17,756 nucleotides of DNA from Halicephalobus mephisto (GCA_009193035.1 SWDT01000802.1:1-17756), one strand, 5' to 3'; positions 1-10,794 are shown, numbered from the stretch's first letter. The notes: a model not told the origin generated them from the sequence alone. Made by a program: numbers and translations.

Positions 1-239
1 GGCTATGTTGAGAGAGATACAGTGCATGCTATGTACCACCAAGGTCAGAATCTTGTTTCAAATTAAATATATTTTTTCAAGGAACAAAATTTTTTTTCGC
101 ATTAAGTTTGAGATTGTTGAATAGTGATTTAGTAATCTTCATAATACAATCCTTAATCTCGACAAGGAACATAGGATACTGTATCTTAAATGATCATGAT
201 TAAGAAGTCCTAACTTCTAGCTTAAATACACGCAAGATT

Positions 240-590
240 GATATATTGTATTCAATGGCAGTGCATATATCATAATGATTCGCATATATCAAAGATTAAT
301 ATCACTATATGTGCATTTAAATGGATATCAGTGCATTATATTTCGAATGTACCGATATATTACAACAATTGTCGACTATATCAAATACACTTAATTAATA
401 CGTTACAATTTTATATTCAACGTATCTATTATTAAACCCAGTTCTTTAATATATAAAGCGCATTAAATGGATGTCGTTATACTGTATTAATGTACCGATA
501 TATTTAAAACAATTCTGAATATATCGAGTACATTTAAATGGGATATCAGGATCTTGCATTCAATGTACCGATGTATAAAAATATAATGTA
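240..590. repeat. Degenerate tandem repeat, period about 70-74 bp
   Basis: Recurring blocks of the form CATTTAAATGGATATCAG ... AATGTACCGATATAT start near 314, 388 (poor copy), 461 and 531, and a partial copy lies before 314 near 243. Spacings are about 74, 73 and 70 bp. The copies are strongly diverged, so this is an old minisatellite-like array. The short open frame inside it (238-435) uses repeat sequence and is unlikely to be a gene. Confidence 0.6.
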
Positions 591-599
591 TGTTGATTA

Positions 600-2600
600 T
601 GTTAAGCCATTGGTAATGTATTTCTTTTTGTGTAGAATGTAAATTTGCGAAACCTAATTACAAATATAGATTCACAAAATCCAAATTTAGGACTATTTTT
701 TTTCTAAAAAAAACTTCAAAAATTCGTAGCCAGATCATTTTATAAAAAAGTTCGTATTTGGTTTCTACAATAGTGATTGATTATGAAATTATTTAATGCG
801 AAATAGGAATAAAATAATTAATTATGAAATTATTGAATAGGACGACGAAATAATCATCAAGATCAAAATTTCTTTACCCTACTGCTAGTTTCGTTAAGTT
901 CTCAAAAATTCACATCGAAAATCACCTTTTTTAATTTTTTAATATTATGACCTATATTTCTATTTCAGTCTCCCAATGAAGCAGGTATATCAGGGCTTCG
1001 TGACGACTGCAATTTAAGATTTTGCGGATTTAAAATTTTTAATTTTTTTCCGGAATTTCATTTTCCCGAAAATATTCTAATTTGTATATTTTTTTAATTT
1101 TTTTTTAATTTTGCTTTATTTAACAATTTAATAAATTTTTATTTAATCTTTGAAATTAATAAGTTAAACCAGAAAGATGATTTTTAAAGAAATTTTTAAA
1201 AAAATTTATTTATTTATTATGTATTATTAATTTTAAAAAACATTCAAAAATCAAATTAACATTTATTTATTGATTTTATAATTCGATTTTTACTTTTGCA
1301 TAGACTGATTATTAATATTTATGGAATTTTTTACAAAGATTTAATATTCAAAAATGATAAAAATCGTCCACCGATCCAGAAAAATGCTAACAATTTTAGC
1401 CAAAATTTCCATCAATATTGAGATTGTAATTCGCTGAATCATTTTACGTAATTTGGATCATTTTTCACATGGAGTGTTTTGGAAAACAAAAAAAAAACTA
1501 CTTTAAACTTCTATAAAAGTATGTAAAAATTGACAAATGGACTTGTAAACCCAAATTTGAATCAGAATTGGGGATTAAGCCTTCAGAATGCCTGAGGTTC
1601 ACCAATTCTGGATTTCCTTGAAAGCTTAACTGTGATTTTTATTGTTCAAATTCAGGAACCTCGATTGTGAACTTTCTGATCCTGAAAGCTAACCTCTTTC
1701 TAAAACCGTCAAATTGAAATCTACAAATCCTATTACTTCCGATTCTACATAATTTTATAAGGATTTTTTTCTAAAATGTAATTTTTCGTCTGTGTGCCCA
1801 GAAAAGGTTGAAAGATACATAAAATTGCTCTTATAAGTGTGGTTTATTGTATTGGTTTTAATTACTTTAGTTTGAGAAAAATAGATTTTTTGGAAATAAA
1901 AAAATCGAGAAACTAATTTTTCTTTTCAAAAAAAACTCCTGTAATTGTGCAAACGAATCTTGCTATTTTTGAGTCGGAATCAGTTTTTTTCAATGAATAA
2001 TATTCTCTTAAGAAATTGACGATTAGTATGGACAAAATTGGATAGATTCGACGAATTAAAGAATCCATATTGCAGTATTATTTTCGGAAACACACACAGG
2101 GTGAAACATTCCTGTTCTTTTTCCCATTGAATGAGGAGAACTTTTGTTCACTAATAACTAGTAAGTTATCAATTTGGTAATTAAAGAACGACAATATAAA
2201 GTCAAATCTGCAGAACCGATATGTATTACTTAATTTTGATTTTCTTAGTTTCCGTTTTATAAAGGTAATTTCGACCAGGAATCTGTGCTGTGTATTATCA
2301 AAGTCGAGACGTCGTCAAAGATTTAATGTTGAAATTGAACTTATTTAGTATTAAAGTGCAGTCTATTGAATTTTTTCCATGTTCGATAAGTTTATTTCAT
2401 TCTAAAGTTGATAGTTGAAACTTATACTATGATTTTTTCAATTCCAACATAACCCATTAAGTTGTGTTTTTAACATGGAAAGATTTTCTGATTTAATTTT
2501 CCAAACCCCGGACGGTCCGATTTTGATATACGAAACACCTATAGTTATAATCCAAATTCGACCTGGTTTCTAACGATATTTTGGTCTTTTATTGTTTTTT
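600..2600. other. Non-coding, AT-rich intergenic stretch
   Basis: I see no convincing gene here on either strand. The stretch has many poly-A/T runs (densest around 1020-1260) and a small inverted repeat, CAGAATTGG at 1563-1571 with CCAATTCTG at 1602-1610. A short SL1-like string at 1854-1876 is discussed under findings. Positions 1-239 are equally featureless. Confidence 0.5.
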
Positions 2601-2651
2601 CAGAATACATAGATAACATGAATAACTCCTTCGGTTCCTTAAGAATACTTG

Positions 2652-2956
2652 AACTACACCTAGTTCCTCAACATCGTTCCAATTTCAAATTACAGATCCT
2701 TTTCAATCCGAGATAAGAAATAATGCCCTTGATTCAAATTCGGATCAGGTATCAGATCAGAATGAATATCCAGATGATATCGAGAGGCGTACTTTTGTAC
2801 TTCTCCAATGCATTGAATACAGATCCACAACTGAACTCATGGAATACACGCCTTCGAATATTTCTTCCACCACAGCAGATGAGCTCAAGAATGAAAAAAA
2901 TTATATCCGTCTCCTCATCATGATAAATCACTGTTTTCTCCCGATTGTAATTTAGA
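2652..2956 (+). CDS. Open frame without a start, possible exon of an unrecognised gene
   Basis: A reading frame stays open for about 101 codons, from after a TGA at about 2649 to the TAG at 2954-2956. That is long for this AT content. Its composition looks protein-like: charged and polar in the first half (DQNEYPDDIERRTFVLLQC), then hydrophobic near the end (YIRLLIMINHCFLPIV). It has no upstream ATG, so it would have to be an internal or last exon. A candidate acceptor, AAATTACAG, lies just before ATCCTTTTC near 2695, and TTTTTTCAG lies near 2600. Past the TAG the same frame continues for 23 more sense codons, so the TAG may be a lesion or lie in an intron. I do not recognise the protein family. 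Confidence 0.35.
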
Positions 2957-3653
2957 AGAGAGTACTGAACATTATCATAACTGAAATCCATTGCTGGAAC
3001 GAGATGAAGTATCCCTCAATAACATGAAAAAATGTCGATGAAGATGTAGGTTAATTCTCAGTAATGGAATATCATTATTGGATCAACTTTCAGGAAGAAA
3101 CTTTCATACAAAAACAGAAATGAGCAATAATCAAACTATTCTTCATTCTCACCGACGAACAACGGAATGAACTTCCATCAGATGCATTTCTTGTGCTAAA
3201 TCTATAATCAACAATTCAAAAGTCATTATTCATCAATAAAGTACTTTTTTGAATTAATCTATTGAAATAGTTTTATTCCAGAATTATTATAGATGTTACA
3301 ATAAAATGCTGTATATATGGTTTTCAAAAATATAGAAAAATGTTCTCCATAGTAGAAATTACATTAAGAAAAACTTCTAACAACTAATTCTGTTGATCAT
3401 AAATGTCTCTTCTTGATCCCTCAGAGGCGGACGACAATCCAAAAATTCAACTTTGATTTTTGTCTCTATATCATGTTGTTTTCAAAAATATCATTGTTAT
3501 TATGTATATTTAAATGGAATGGTTTTGTGTCATACAGAAAAGATAAATAATCTTAATGCCTAGCACTTCTATAATTTTTACAACGAACAATACCGTATGA
3601 TTTATTCTTCTGTCAAAGTAAGAAAAGCGATGGAGTCAGAAAAATTCCTCATC
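2957..3653. other. Intergenic, no supported gene
   Basis: Only short open stretches are present. One TTTCAG-like acceptor lies near 3090, followed by a frame that closes within about 12 codons. No RNA gene or repeat is evident up to the 5S gene. Confidence 0.4.
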
Positions 3654-3772
3654 GCTAGGGGTCAAACCAGGGTGAGAGCACGCCATCCCGTCCGATCTGG
3701 CTAGTGAAACGCCCTAGGGCTGGATTAGTACTTGGATCGGAGACGTCCTGGGAATCTCCAGTGCTCCTAGCT
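3654..3772 (+). rRNA. 5S ribosomal RNA (nematode type, single copy)
   Basis: This 119-nt sequence is recognisable as 5S rRNA of nematode type. The core CACGCCATCCCGTCCGATC and the 3' half TTAGTACTTGGATCGGAGAC are hallmark 5S segments and match the nematode sequence as I remember it. The secondary structure is intact: the ends pair (GCTAGG at 3654-3659 with CCTAGC at 3766-3771), AGGGTG pairs with CGCCCT in helix II, and CTGGA pairs with TCCAG in helix V. These stems differ from the C. elegans sequence on both sides at once, so the changes are compensatory and argue for a functional gene rather than a decaying copy. The RNA forms part of the large ribosomal subunit and would be transcribed by pol III from internal promoter elements. 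No second copy and no linked SL RNA gene is visible in the window. Confidence 0.88.
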
Positions 3773-3774
3773 TC

Positions 3775-3780
3775 TTTTTT
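3775..3780 (+). terminator. RNA polymerase III T-run terminator of the 5S gene
   Basis: A run of six T lies three bases beyond the predicted 3' end of the 5S rRNA, the usual position and form of a pol III termination signal. Confidence 0.75.
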
Positions 3781-4219
3781 CAACAAATTCAGTAAATTGG
3801 AATTATTAGAAAACAGATCAGAAAGGGATGATAATTACCTCTGAAGGAAAGTAGGAAAATACCCATTTCTTTTCTTAAACTTTTTCCTTCAAAGAAAACG
3901 AGATGAAATATCCAAATTTAATTAACAATAAATCTCCCCAATAATTCCACAACTCTACCAGAACTTTTAGTTCATCTACATAAAGGTCATAAATAAATCC
4001 AAGGAAATCCTTCATATTTTATCTGCTTAGAATTTGTACAAACGTTTCATTATTTTTACAAGTTGATAAAAAATGTATTTTTCCACTGATATCTGAACTT
4101 TGTCATTTACAGAGTATACTTTAATTTTAATTAGAAACTTCTGTCACTAAATAAATATCCATTTTGAGAAAGAGTAATTCAAAACGTTAAACAAAATTTC
4201 GGTTAAAATAGATCAAAAA

Positions 4220-5292
4220 TTAATCTCCTCGATTTTTATTTAAATACTCTTGTATGAGTTTTACAGTATCCCCATTCAAGTTAGGAGTCTGCAGAACTTT
4301 CTCTAGAATAATTCGGACAAAGTCATCTTTCTTTTTGGATAGATCTCTATGTAGATCGACTTTGTTATCATCACTTCTGTTGTCATGTTTTTGGAGTCGA
4401 AGCAAAATGAAAGCAAGATTTTTACCATTCAGTTCAAAATCAGGAAATGCCTCAATACAGAAATCTGATTCATTTGTTGTAGTCAAAACAGGGAGATTCG
4501 TCTTGCCAAATTCTTGGAACTTTACTTCTTATGATTTTGAACGTTAAGGACATGTCAATAGCTCATGATTAGAATTCTTCCTTTCATAGGGATAAAATAA
4601 AAAGATTTGTCCCTCACATTTTCCTTTAACAAAATCTCCACATTTTATACGAACCAGCTTTTTTAAATCGTCTGAATAGCTTTGAGGGCCTTTCTCTCGA
4701 ATACTGGTGACATTTCTTTATTTCGATTCTCTCCAGCAGAAGACATCAATGAATTCGAATTTAACAGCTTGATCATCAGTTTCTGTGATAATTACAGATT
4801 TTGTGGTTTTCTGAAGCATATCAACAATATTACTGTTTTTCTCATTTGTGAAAACAGTAGAATCCATACAATTACACTAACGCCCGTTGATCTGCATCAG
4901 AGACCAGTTATTCAATTAACGAAGCCATTGTTTCATTCCCCACTAAGATCTCTGGAAAAGATCCCCTTCATAAGTATTTTTTTCACGATCTATGAAGTAT
5001 CTAATGTTATCAGTGTAACAGAAGAAGAGTCTCTTTAGCACTGGATATATCTGTAACAAATTATTTTATTTATCAATCCATAATCTTTTCCTTTTATAGA
5101 TTACAGTAAATCTTATCAAATGAATTTCCCTCGGAGTTTAAATCTGGAAAAATACCTGACACCTAGCCTCTTCCATCTCCATCTCCATCTCCATTTCAAT
5201 TTCAATTTTTCTGTGAGGTAGAGATATGCAGGAACTTTCTCAAATTCATTATGATTATTGATTTCGATTTTTCGGAATTTCTGATTCAGTTC
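4220..5292 (-). CDS. Gene 'M': multi-exon gene of an unrecognised family (inverted paralogue of P)
   Basis: No single long frame exists, but four coding blocks in order on the minus strand match blocks of gene P in protein sequence. (1) Exon 5292-5156 begins after TTTGTTTCAG and ends at CAG/GTATTT; it contains NHNEFEKVPAYLYL and a WRWRWRW stretch from a hexanucleotide repeat. (2) 4870-4718 contains CMDSTVFTNEKNSNIVDM. (3) 4671-4544 starts after CTATTCAG and reads DDLKKLVRIKCGDFVKGK. (4) About 4528-4220 is the last exon, ending NGDTVKLIQEYLNKNRGD then TAA. The shared acceptor in block 3 and the shared C-terminus show that this is a real gene family. Exon joins between blocks 1 and 4 are not resolved and the start codon is not found. 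An upstream exon at about 5320-5425 (INFDKVEN) is possible. The function is unknown. The plus-strand open frames at 4254-4547 and 4682-5038 are antisense shadows. Confidence 0.5.
5173..5209. repeat. CCATCT hexanucleotide microsatellite
   Basis: Three perfect CCATCT units are followed by CCATTT, CAATTT and CAATTT variants. In the minus-strand frame of gene M this encodes an alternating Trp-Arg stretch, so the repeat has either expanded inside the exon or marks a non-coding insertion in M. Confidence 0.8.
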
Positions 5293-5741
5293 CTGAAACA
5301 AAAATAAACAAAATTATCGAGTTCAAAATATCTTCTCTAATTCATTTCTGAAATTCATTAATTCCTCCAGTAGTATGTTTTCAACCTTATCAAAGTTTAT
5401 TTGAATTTCCCAGTTAATTCCTATTTAATAACAATTAAATGATAGTTTCAGAAAGACGATTGAAATTCAAATTATCAAAAAGTCCATTTCCTTAGAAAGT
5501 GCCCTAACTTTTTCGTTCCAGAATGTTCAGCAATAACTGTACTCTCAAAATATCCATAATGATCTCATTAACAATCATTTAAAATATAAAAATAAAAAAT
5601 CGTTCATTTCCAAGCCATATTGTAATACCAACAATTGTCCAATTTCCATCCACATAATCAAGCACAAATTTCTAAGAAATAGTGAATAGGATACATTCAG
5701 CAAAATCAACAAGATAGATTTTCATGCCTATTTGAAAATAA

Positions 5742-7453
5742 ATCACCATTTTGGAATCGAAAAGGAGGAAACTCGGTGTGAAAGAAGATCGAGATGTTTT
5801 CCATAAAGAGAACAGAATTCAACAGAGTGCAGATGAAATGTTTCCTGATTCAGGAGTTAATTTCAAAGATCTTCCTCCATTTATCTGTCTTTATAGACTG
5901 ATATGGTTGGGAACTGAATATCGGATCCCTTCTGTGTCGAGAACTTTGGACAATCCTCTTAAAGTCGAAGAATTTCTTAACAAGGGAAGTCTAAAAATGA
6001 TTAAAATTAACTTTTCATATATGAAACATTGCTCCAAGTCCATTATGTTCAACAGTATTCTGCAGAGAGCATTCGTGAACTATCTCAAAAACAGGTACTA
6101 CAATTTTACTTTTAATAGTCCCAATTTGACAATGATGTTGATCAGACTAGTTAATGATCGGAATATAAACTTTCGAACATAAGCTTCATTATTAGAGTAA
6201 CTAGTGATTTGACATCTTACAACAAGTGTATTTAGTTGTATTGTTTTTATTATTTCTTATTGGGATTTCACAACAGTAGATCTCGTGAATACTATAAACT
6301 TCGCATGTTAGAAAAGACTAATTATTTTTAAAATGACCATTTGTGTTTAAATATCTCCAATGACCTATTCTCTGTTATTCTATTATATAACTTAATATCA
6401 TCAGGAGCAATTTGATTGTCCTAGATGACTACAAAGAACTTCTGCCATTCCACCTCCTCAAACATCCTCCAAATGTTATATCAGTAAGTTTCAGAAATCG
6501 GTACTCTTCAAATTTTAAACTTTTTTATGACATTCCTTATTTCATGGGTTTCATTCTTAAAAAGACTTGTTATTTAGTCTTCCAGGACCGTATAAGCTAC
6601 TATTTAAAGTAAAGTATCAAAGGACCTCGGCTTTTGAATTATTTTCGACGAAAAGAAATATTGGTATTTTGAATGTTGCTTTTACAGACGAGTAAATGAA
6701 TGTGAGGAATTCCTGGAATACATGTGTGGTCATTAGGTCAACCAAATGAATGAACATTGGTGCAGTTGTATGAACTCAGTTATTTTAACTCATGACGAAA
6801 ACGATATTGTTGTCCAGAAGCTCAAGACAAGAGAAAGATTAAAAAACACGAATGTAATAATCTCAAATGGTTTATCTGAACTAATTGTTGCTACCGAGGA
6901 ACTGTGAAGGAAATAAATTCGGATTCCTTGGATGTCTTCTGCTGAACAGAATCAAACGGAATAAACTTCATTATTACTAGAAATAGAATATTCTTAAAGT
7001 TGTTCAGATAAGTTGAGGAAATGGATTTGTATCACATGTGAAGAATTTGTTCAAATAACATGTACAGGACAAACCTTTTTATTTCGTTCCTGTGAAAAAA
7101 GAGTTTTAATTACAAACTGTTGATATGTTAAGTGTCGAGAAGAAGAACAGGAAATTCACAAAATTACAATGATTCTGAAAATTCTTCTACTTTAGCTAAC
7201 ATAGGTCAAGTGAATTCAAATATTTATATCTCCAGTTCCTGAACTTAGAAAACACTTTGATTTTGACTCAACTTCAGAAATACTTCAAGGACAATAATGC
7301 TGATGAGAGGATTCTTCTGAACACTAATATGATGTTAGACGAGAACAATATCTTACTCGAATTATTCTGGAGAGAATTGTGCAGATACCAGCACTTGATG
7401 GAGATACAGTGAACCTCATACAAGATTACTTGGTCAAAAATCAAGGAAATTAG
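5742..7453 (+). pseudogene. Gene 'P': probable decayed paralogue of M, unrecognised family
   Basis: Exon A (5742-6094) is open without an early ATG; its first in-frame ATG is at 5838. Splicing of the donor at 6095 (CAG/GTACTA) to the acceptor at 6404 (ATCATCAG) keeps the frame into exon B (6405-6483), which reads NLIVLDDYKELLPFHLL and ends at GTAAGT. The next acceptor, TTTTACAG at 6687, leads to a frame (6689-6907) containing NECEEFLEYMCG and CMNSVILTHDENDIVV, matching M blocks 1 and 2. A block after GTTCAG near 7008 (DKLRKWICITCEEFVQ) matches M block 3. A final block near 7231-7453 ends GDTVNLIQDYLVKNQGN, matching M block 4. Three lesions suggest decay: a TAG at 6734-6736 in frame with both neighbours, a frameshift around 7325-7335 within the last block, and a phase clash between exon B and 6688. 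Exon A has FKDLPPF near its start, loosely F-box-like, but I do not assign that. P is head-to-head with M. Confidence 0.5.
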
Positions 7454-7901
7454 TTTCTCATTAACATAATCAAGGTTTTCTAGTCGGAAATTCATTCTAT
7501 TTCGATGAATCGGATAGTATTTCTCAGTTTATATTCTTCTTTCCCATGAATTTCTTTCTCATTTTCATCCAGATTTATATCAGAAACTATAAATTCACCT
7601 TTCCCATATCTGTCATAACATAACTCAAATGATGGAATCTAAGAACATTTGGGATTTCTTCTGACTCTTTTTAGAATATCTCATAATTAAAACATTTTTA
7701 TTCTTTCGTTATTTTCTATTCCTTCACCGATAAACACCTTGAAGCTATGAGAAACATTTTGGAGATTTTCAATGACTGTAGAGAATCTTTGCTCTCATGA
7801 AAGTACTCCCATGATTGCTTTTCTTAGGTGATCTGTCTTTGACTGGAGTTCCTTATTCCATTTCAATACATTCATAATTTAACCTTTTCGGGAAAAATTG
7901 A
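7454..7901. other. Intergenic, no supported gene
   Basis: No open frame with splice or paralogue support is seen. The minus-strand open frame at 7274-7495 lies opposite the last block of gene P and is not credible. Confidence 0.4.
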
Positions 7902-8258
7902 TGTATAACTTTATTTGGATTCTGGATCAACAATCACCAGGGGAATCTCTTCAAACAAGTCCCAGAATTCATTCGAATAAAAGATGTCTTAAATGTCCAT
8001 CTCTCTCATGAAGTCTATTCGGAAAAAGTAGATATTTCTCCAATTTCTTTTAGAGTTGATTGTATTTCTCATGGTTCTGAGGGCATTCAGGTTTCTGTTT
8101 TTACTTCTTATCTGAGCATTCAAAGCATTTCCATCAACATCGTCTACCAAGATTATGGAACTGTCTTCACCAAGGGGAGTCAGATATTTTACTTTCAGAC
8201 GGTAGATGTGTTCTCTTCTGAAATAGGTTTAGAATATCCAGGTCATGTTGGAAGATAA
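7902..8258 (+). CDS. Open frame of 118 codons, possible MATH-like domain exon
   Basis: The frame is open from after a TGA (7899-7901) to TAA (8256-8258) and contains no methionine, so it would be an internal exon or a fragment. It alternates hydrophobic and polar residues as a beta-rich domain would. Stretches such as VYSEKVDISPISFRVDC, GIQVSVFTSYLS and SISINIVYQDYGTVF roughly follow the strand pattern of nematode MATH (meprin/TRAF homology) domains, which are greatly expanded in Caenorhabditis. That resemblance is judged by eye and the key Trp residues are missing, so it is only a hint. A candidate donor (AAAGTGAGT, near 8307) and acceptor (ATATCAG, near 8342) lie downstream, past the TAA in this frame. 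A 118-codon open frame is unlikely by chance at this base composition. Confidence 0.35.
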   Translation, partial: CITLFGFWINNHQGNLFKQVPEFIRIKDVLNVHLSHEVYSEKVDISPISFRVDCISHGSEGIQVSVFTSYLSIQSISINIVYQDYGTVFTKGSQIFYFQTVDVFSSEIGLEYPGHVGR

Positions 8259-10600
8259 CATTAACTGTGTTATCAGTGCAAGTCTTAAACATATCTGTGA
8301 AATAAAGTGAGTTAGGTTAAAAAGTGGTAGAAATTAATATCAGAAACATTGGGAATTCCCAGAAGATCCCCGATTCAAATAATAATCGAATCATGTTAGT
8401 TTTAATGGAGTAGATAATAGAAAATGGCGTGCATTCATAACTGTTTGACCAATACTGATGTACCCGGGAGGTATCTAGACTCCAGTCCTTTGAAACAGTG
8501 ATTGGAGAGGGGAAACTTTTCATCTCCAACACTTTCTTAACAACTCAATAACTGTTCTCTGATACGATTAAATCAGCAATTTCAAAGTAATTTTCCCAAC
8601 CATGGCAATAACTTCACCTATGATCATAAATACTTCAAATATTTATTAATAGAAACAAATTGATAGCTTTTTCTAAGTGAATTTGGAAAAAGTTTCCCAT
8701 CCTAAATATAAATTTCTAGAGGTTTCCAACGATTGATCATTGAGAGAATAAGAAATCTAAGAATGACATTAGTCGTGGGACGAAATCAGATCTTCTTGTT
8801 TTCTTTTATCCATTTGATGTTCGAACAGAAATTAACGGTAATTACTGTGTTTTTCGAAATATCAGAAGTCTACGGGTAATTAGTGGAAAACTATGAAGTT
8901 TCAAAGTAGATTTTTAATTAAAAAATTACTCAGAGAATTATTAATTTTAGCATTCAAACGCTGATACTGAGAAATAAGAAACATGGCAATGTTGGATAAT
9001 TTCTCGTAAATTCCTTTATACTGATTAAATACAAAAATCAAAAAACATAAGTAGTTGTACAAATACTGCTAATGTTCTTGAATTTTTTTTTGAAATGAAC
9101 CGAATTGTTATTCTCGTTTTCATTAACTTTTCCGATTTGTTCATTCCCACAAGTGGAATTGAACACAATAATAAACATATGTAACATCTTATGAAACATC
9201 GTTTCGTCTCCAATCTTGATGTTGACTTTGAGATTATTAAAATGAACATTGATGTTCCCACGGAATTGCATCAACTCGGATTTCTAGAACTTTCTGAAAC
9301 ATTTCAGAACTCGAGGTTCTAGATCTTTGTTTCGAAATCATATTTTTATAAATATAAGAAATAAATATCGTTATAAAATTATCTTGGTACAAATTATTAG
9401 ACTTTTCTAACAACTTCTGCCATTCTCGATTTGATATGTTGATTCTAAAATTCTTAAGAAACACTGGAATCTTCTAGAAAGTTCTTACCTATGAATCGAG
9501 GTGATTTCGTCAGTTCCATTTACAATGTTTTTAATAGCATGATTCTTGGGATTCCTTAACCTTCGTGCTGAAGTGGAATCTAATGTAAATTCCTACGATA
9601 AAAATCTTTTCTAAAACGATAATTGTTCCCGCCATTTCTGGGATCAAGATCTGTAGTGTTGTTATGTATCAGATATCGTTGGATAAAGTGTTGAGAAATT
9701 GTGTCTACCCATTACTAGAGGAAGTCCATATCATTTCACGTACAAAACGAATCGAAAGAAAGAAGTGATATATCTGGTAATTCGGTAGTGAAATCAAATT
9801 GCCTTATTTTTCTATTTTTATAGCAATTCTGAAAGTTCCGATAATATCCATGAGTTGAATACTGAATAATTCCAGGAATTTAAATAACAGTATGTCTACC
9901 GATGATATGAGAGGATAAAAGATTCTCAGTATTTGAGACCTTTGGGGAATTAAAACCTTCATTCAAATATGAGAACTGATGCCCAGGTTTATGCTCTCTG
10001 GGAAAGAACTCTTCTTTTTTTTGAGGAATGCTTTAAACACAACAGAGAATTTTCTTCAGGAATTAGAGATTCTACGAGTACTATTGTCGTTGGGGAGATC
10101 CGTTCTGTAAGATACTAGTTGAACTGAGCAAGGAACAAGAAGATATTGTTATACTCTCTGGTTTCTTCGGAAAAGTTATGAACTGTGAGAAAGTAGTCAA
10201 CTGCAATGAATGAATGAAGGCTGAAATTGAGTATGTCATCAGTTCTACAATATCTTTCACAAATCTGATTAATTATCAGGGAATTTAACACTCGGTTTTG
10301 AAATCTAATTTGTTCCTTATTCAATTAATATTGATTATTGATGATATTATTGTTCTTGATAGATTGATTTAAATGATAATGAAGTTGATTTCTGTAAATA
10401 ATGTTTCTGATCTTTGAAATGCTATTCATTTGTGGTGGAGTAAAGTAAATTCAGAGCACAAAGATGTGAACAAAATTTAGTTTCGAGATTAATCTTACAG
10501 ACTTCAGTTCAAAGAGCATTTCACTGGTCTGTATTTGATTTTGTTTTCTTCAATTTTTCTTTTTCATTTGTTAAGAGCATTTTATGGACTTTAATTATAA
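8259..10600. other. Long stretch without a supported gene; possible gene relics
   Basis: Several short open frames occur on both strands (for example plus about 9190-9330 and 9970-10210, minus 9038-9274 and 9237-9464). None has a start, a consistent splice partner or a visible paralogue in the window. Overlapping frames on opposite strands look equally plausible, which argues that most are chance. Degenerate exons related to the M/P family cannot be excluded. No RNA gene is seen. Confidence 0.4.
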
Positions 10601-10610
10601 CGATTTGATA

Positions 10611-10617
10611 TTTTCAG
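10611..10617 (+). promoter_or_regulatory. Candidate splice-leader or 5' UTR splice acceptor of the HSP70-like gene
   Basis: TTTTCAG fits the nematode 3' splice-site consensus and lies 177 bases before the ATG of the HSP70-like gene, with no good donor close upstream. It could receive a trans-spliced leader or end a 5' UTR intron. A weaker site (ATCAACAG) ends at 10776, nearer the ATG. A 19-codon upstream ATG frame lies between them (about 10689-10748). Confidence 0.25.
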
Positions 10618-10794
10618 ACTGAATATCGGAAATTATAATCAATAAAGTTTGTTCACATCTTAGTCTCTAAGTTGTAGATAAAGTAGTGATGGACACACGG
10701 AGCCTAATCAGAAGAAAGAGGATTAGAAGAGGTTCCATCACCGAGTAAAATCGTATTATTAGGATGTTATCAACAGTCATTTTATTGATATTCA

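Noticed and set aside
238..435. 65-codon plus-strand open frame
   Set aside because: It lies within the degenerate tandem repeat and has low-complexity, AT-driven composition.
4254..5038. Plus-strand open frames at 4254-4547 and 4682-5038
   Set aside because: They are antisense to gene M, whose minus-strand blocks are supported by the P paralogue.
9025..9464. Overlapping minus-strand open frames at 9025-9261, 9038-9274 and 9237-9464
   Set aside because: They overlap one another in different frames, lack consistent starts and splice sites, and a plus-strand frame over the same bases looks just as good.
9956..10324. Plus-strand short frames near 9970-10210 and a minus-strand frame at 10115-10324
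   Set aside because: All three plus frames look equally plausible locally and none joins cleanly to another exon. No homologue is visible in the window.
10689..10748. 19-codon ATG frame upstream of the HSP70-like gene as a first coding exon
   Set aside because: Splicing it to the main frame through GTAAAATCG and the nearby AG sites breaks the reading frame or needs an intron of about 31 bases. It may be a short upstream frame only.
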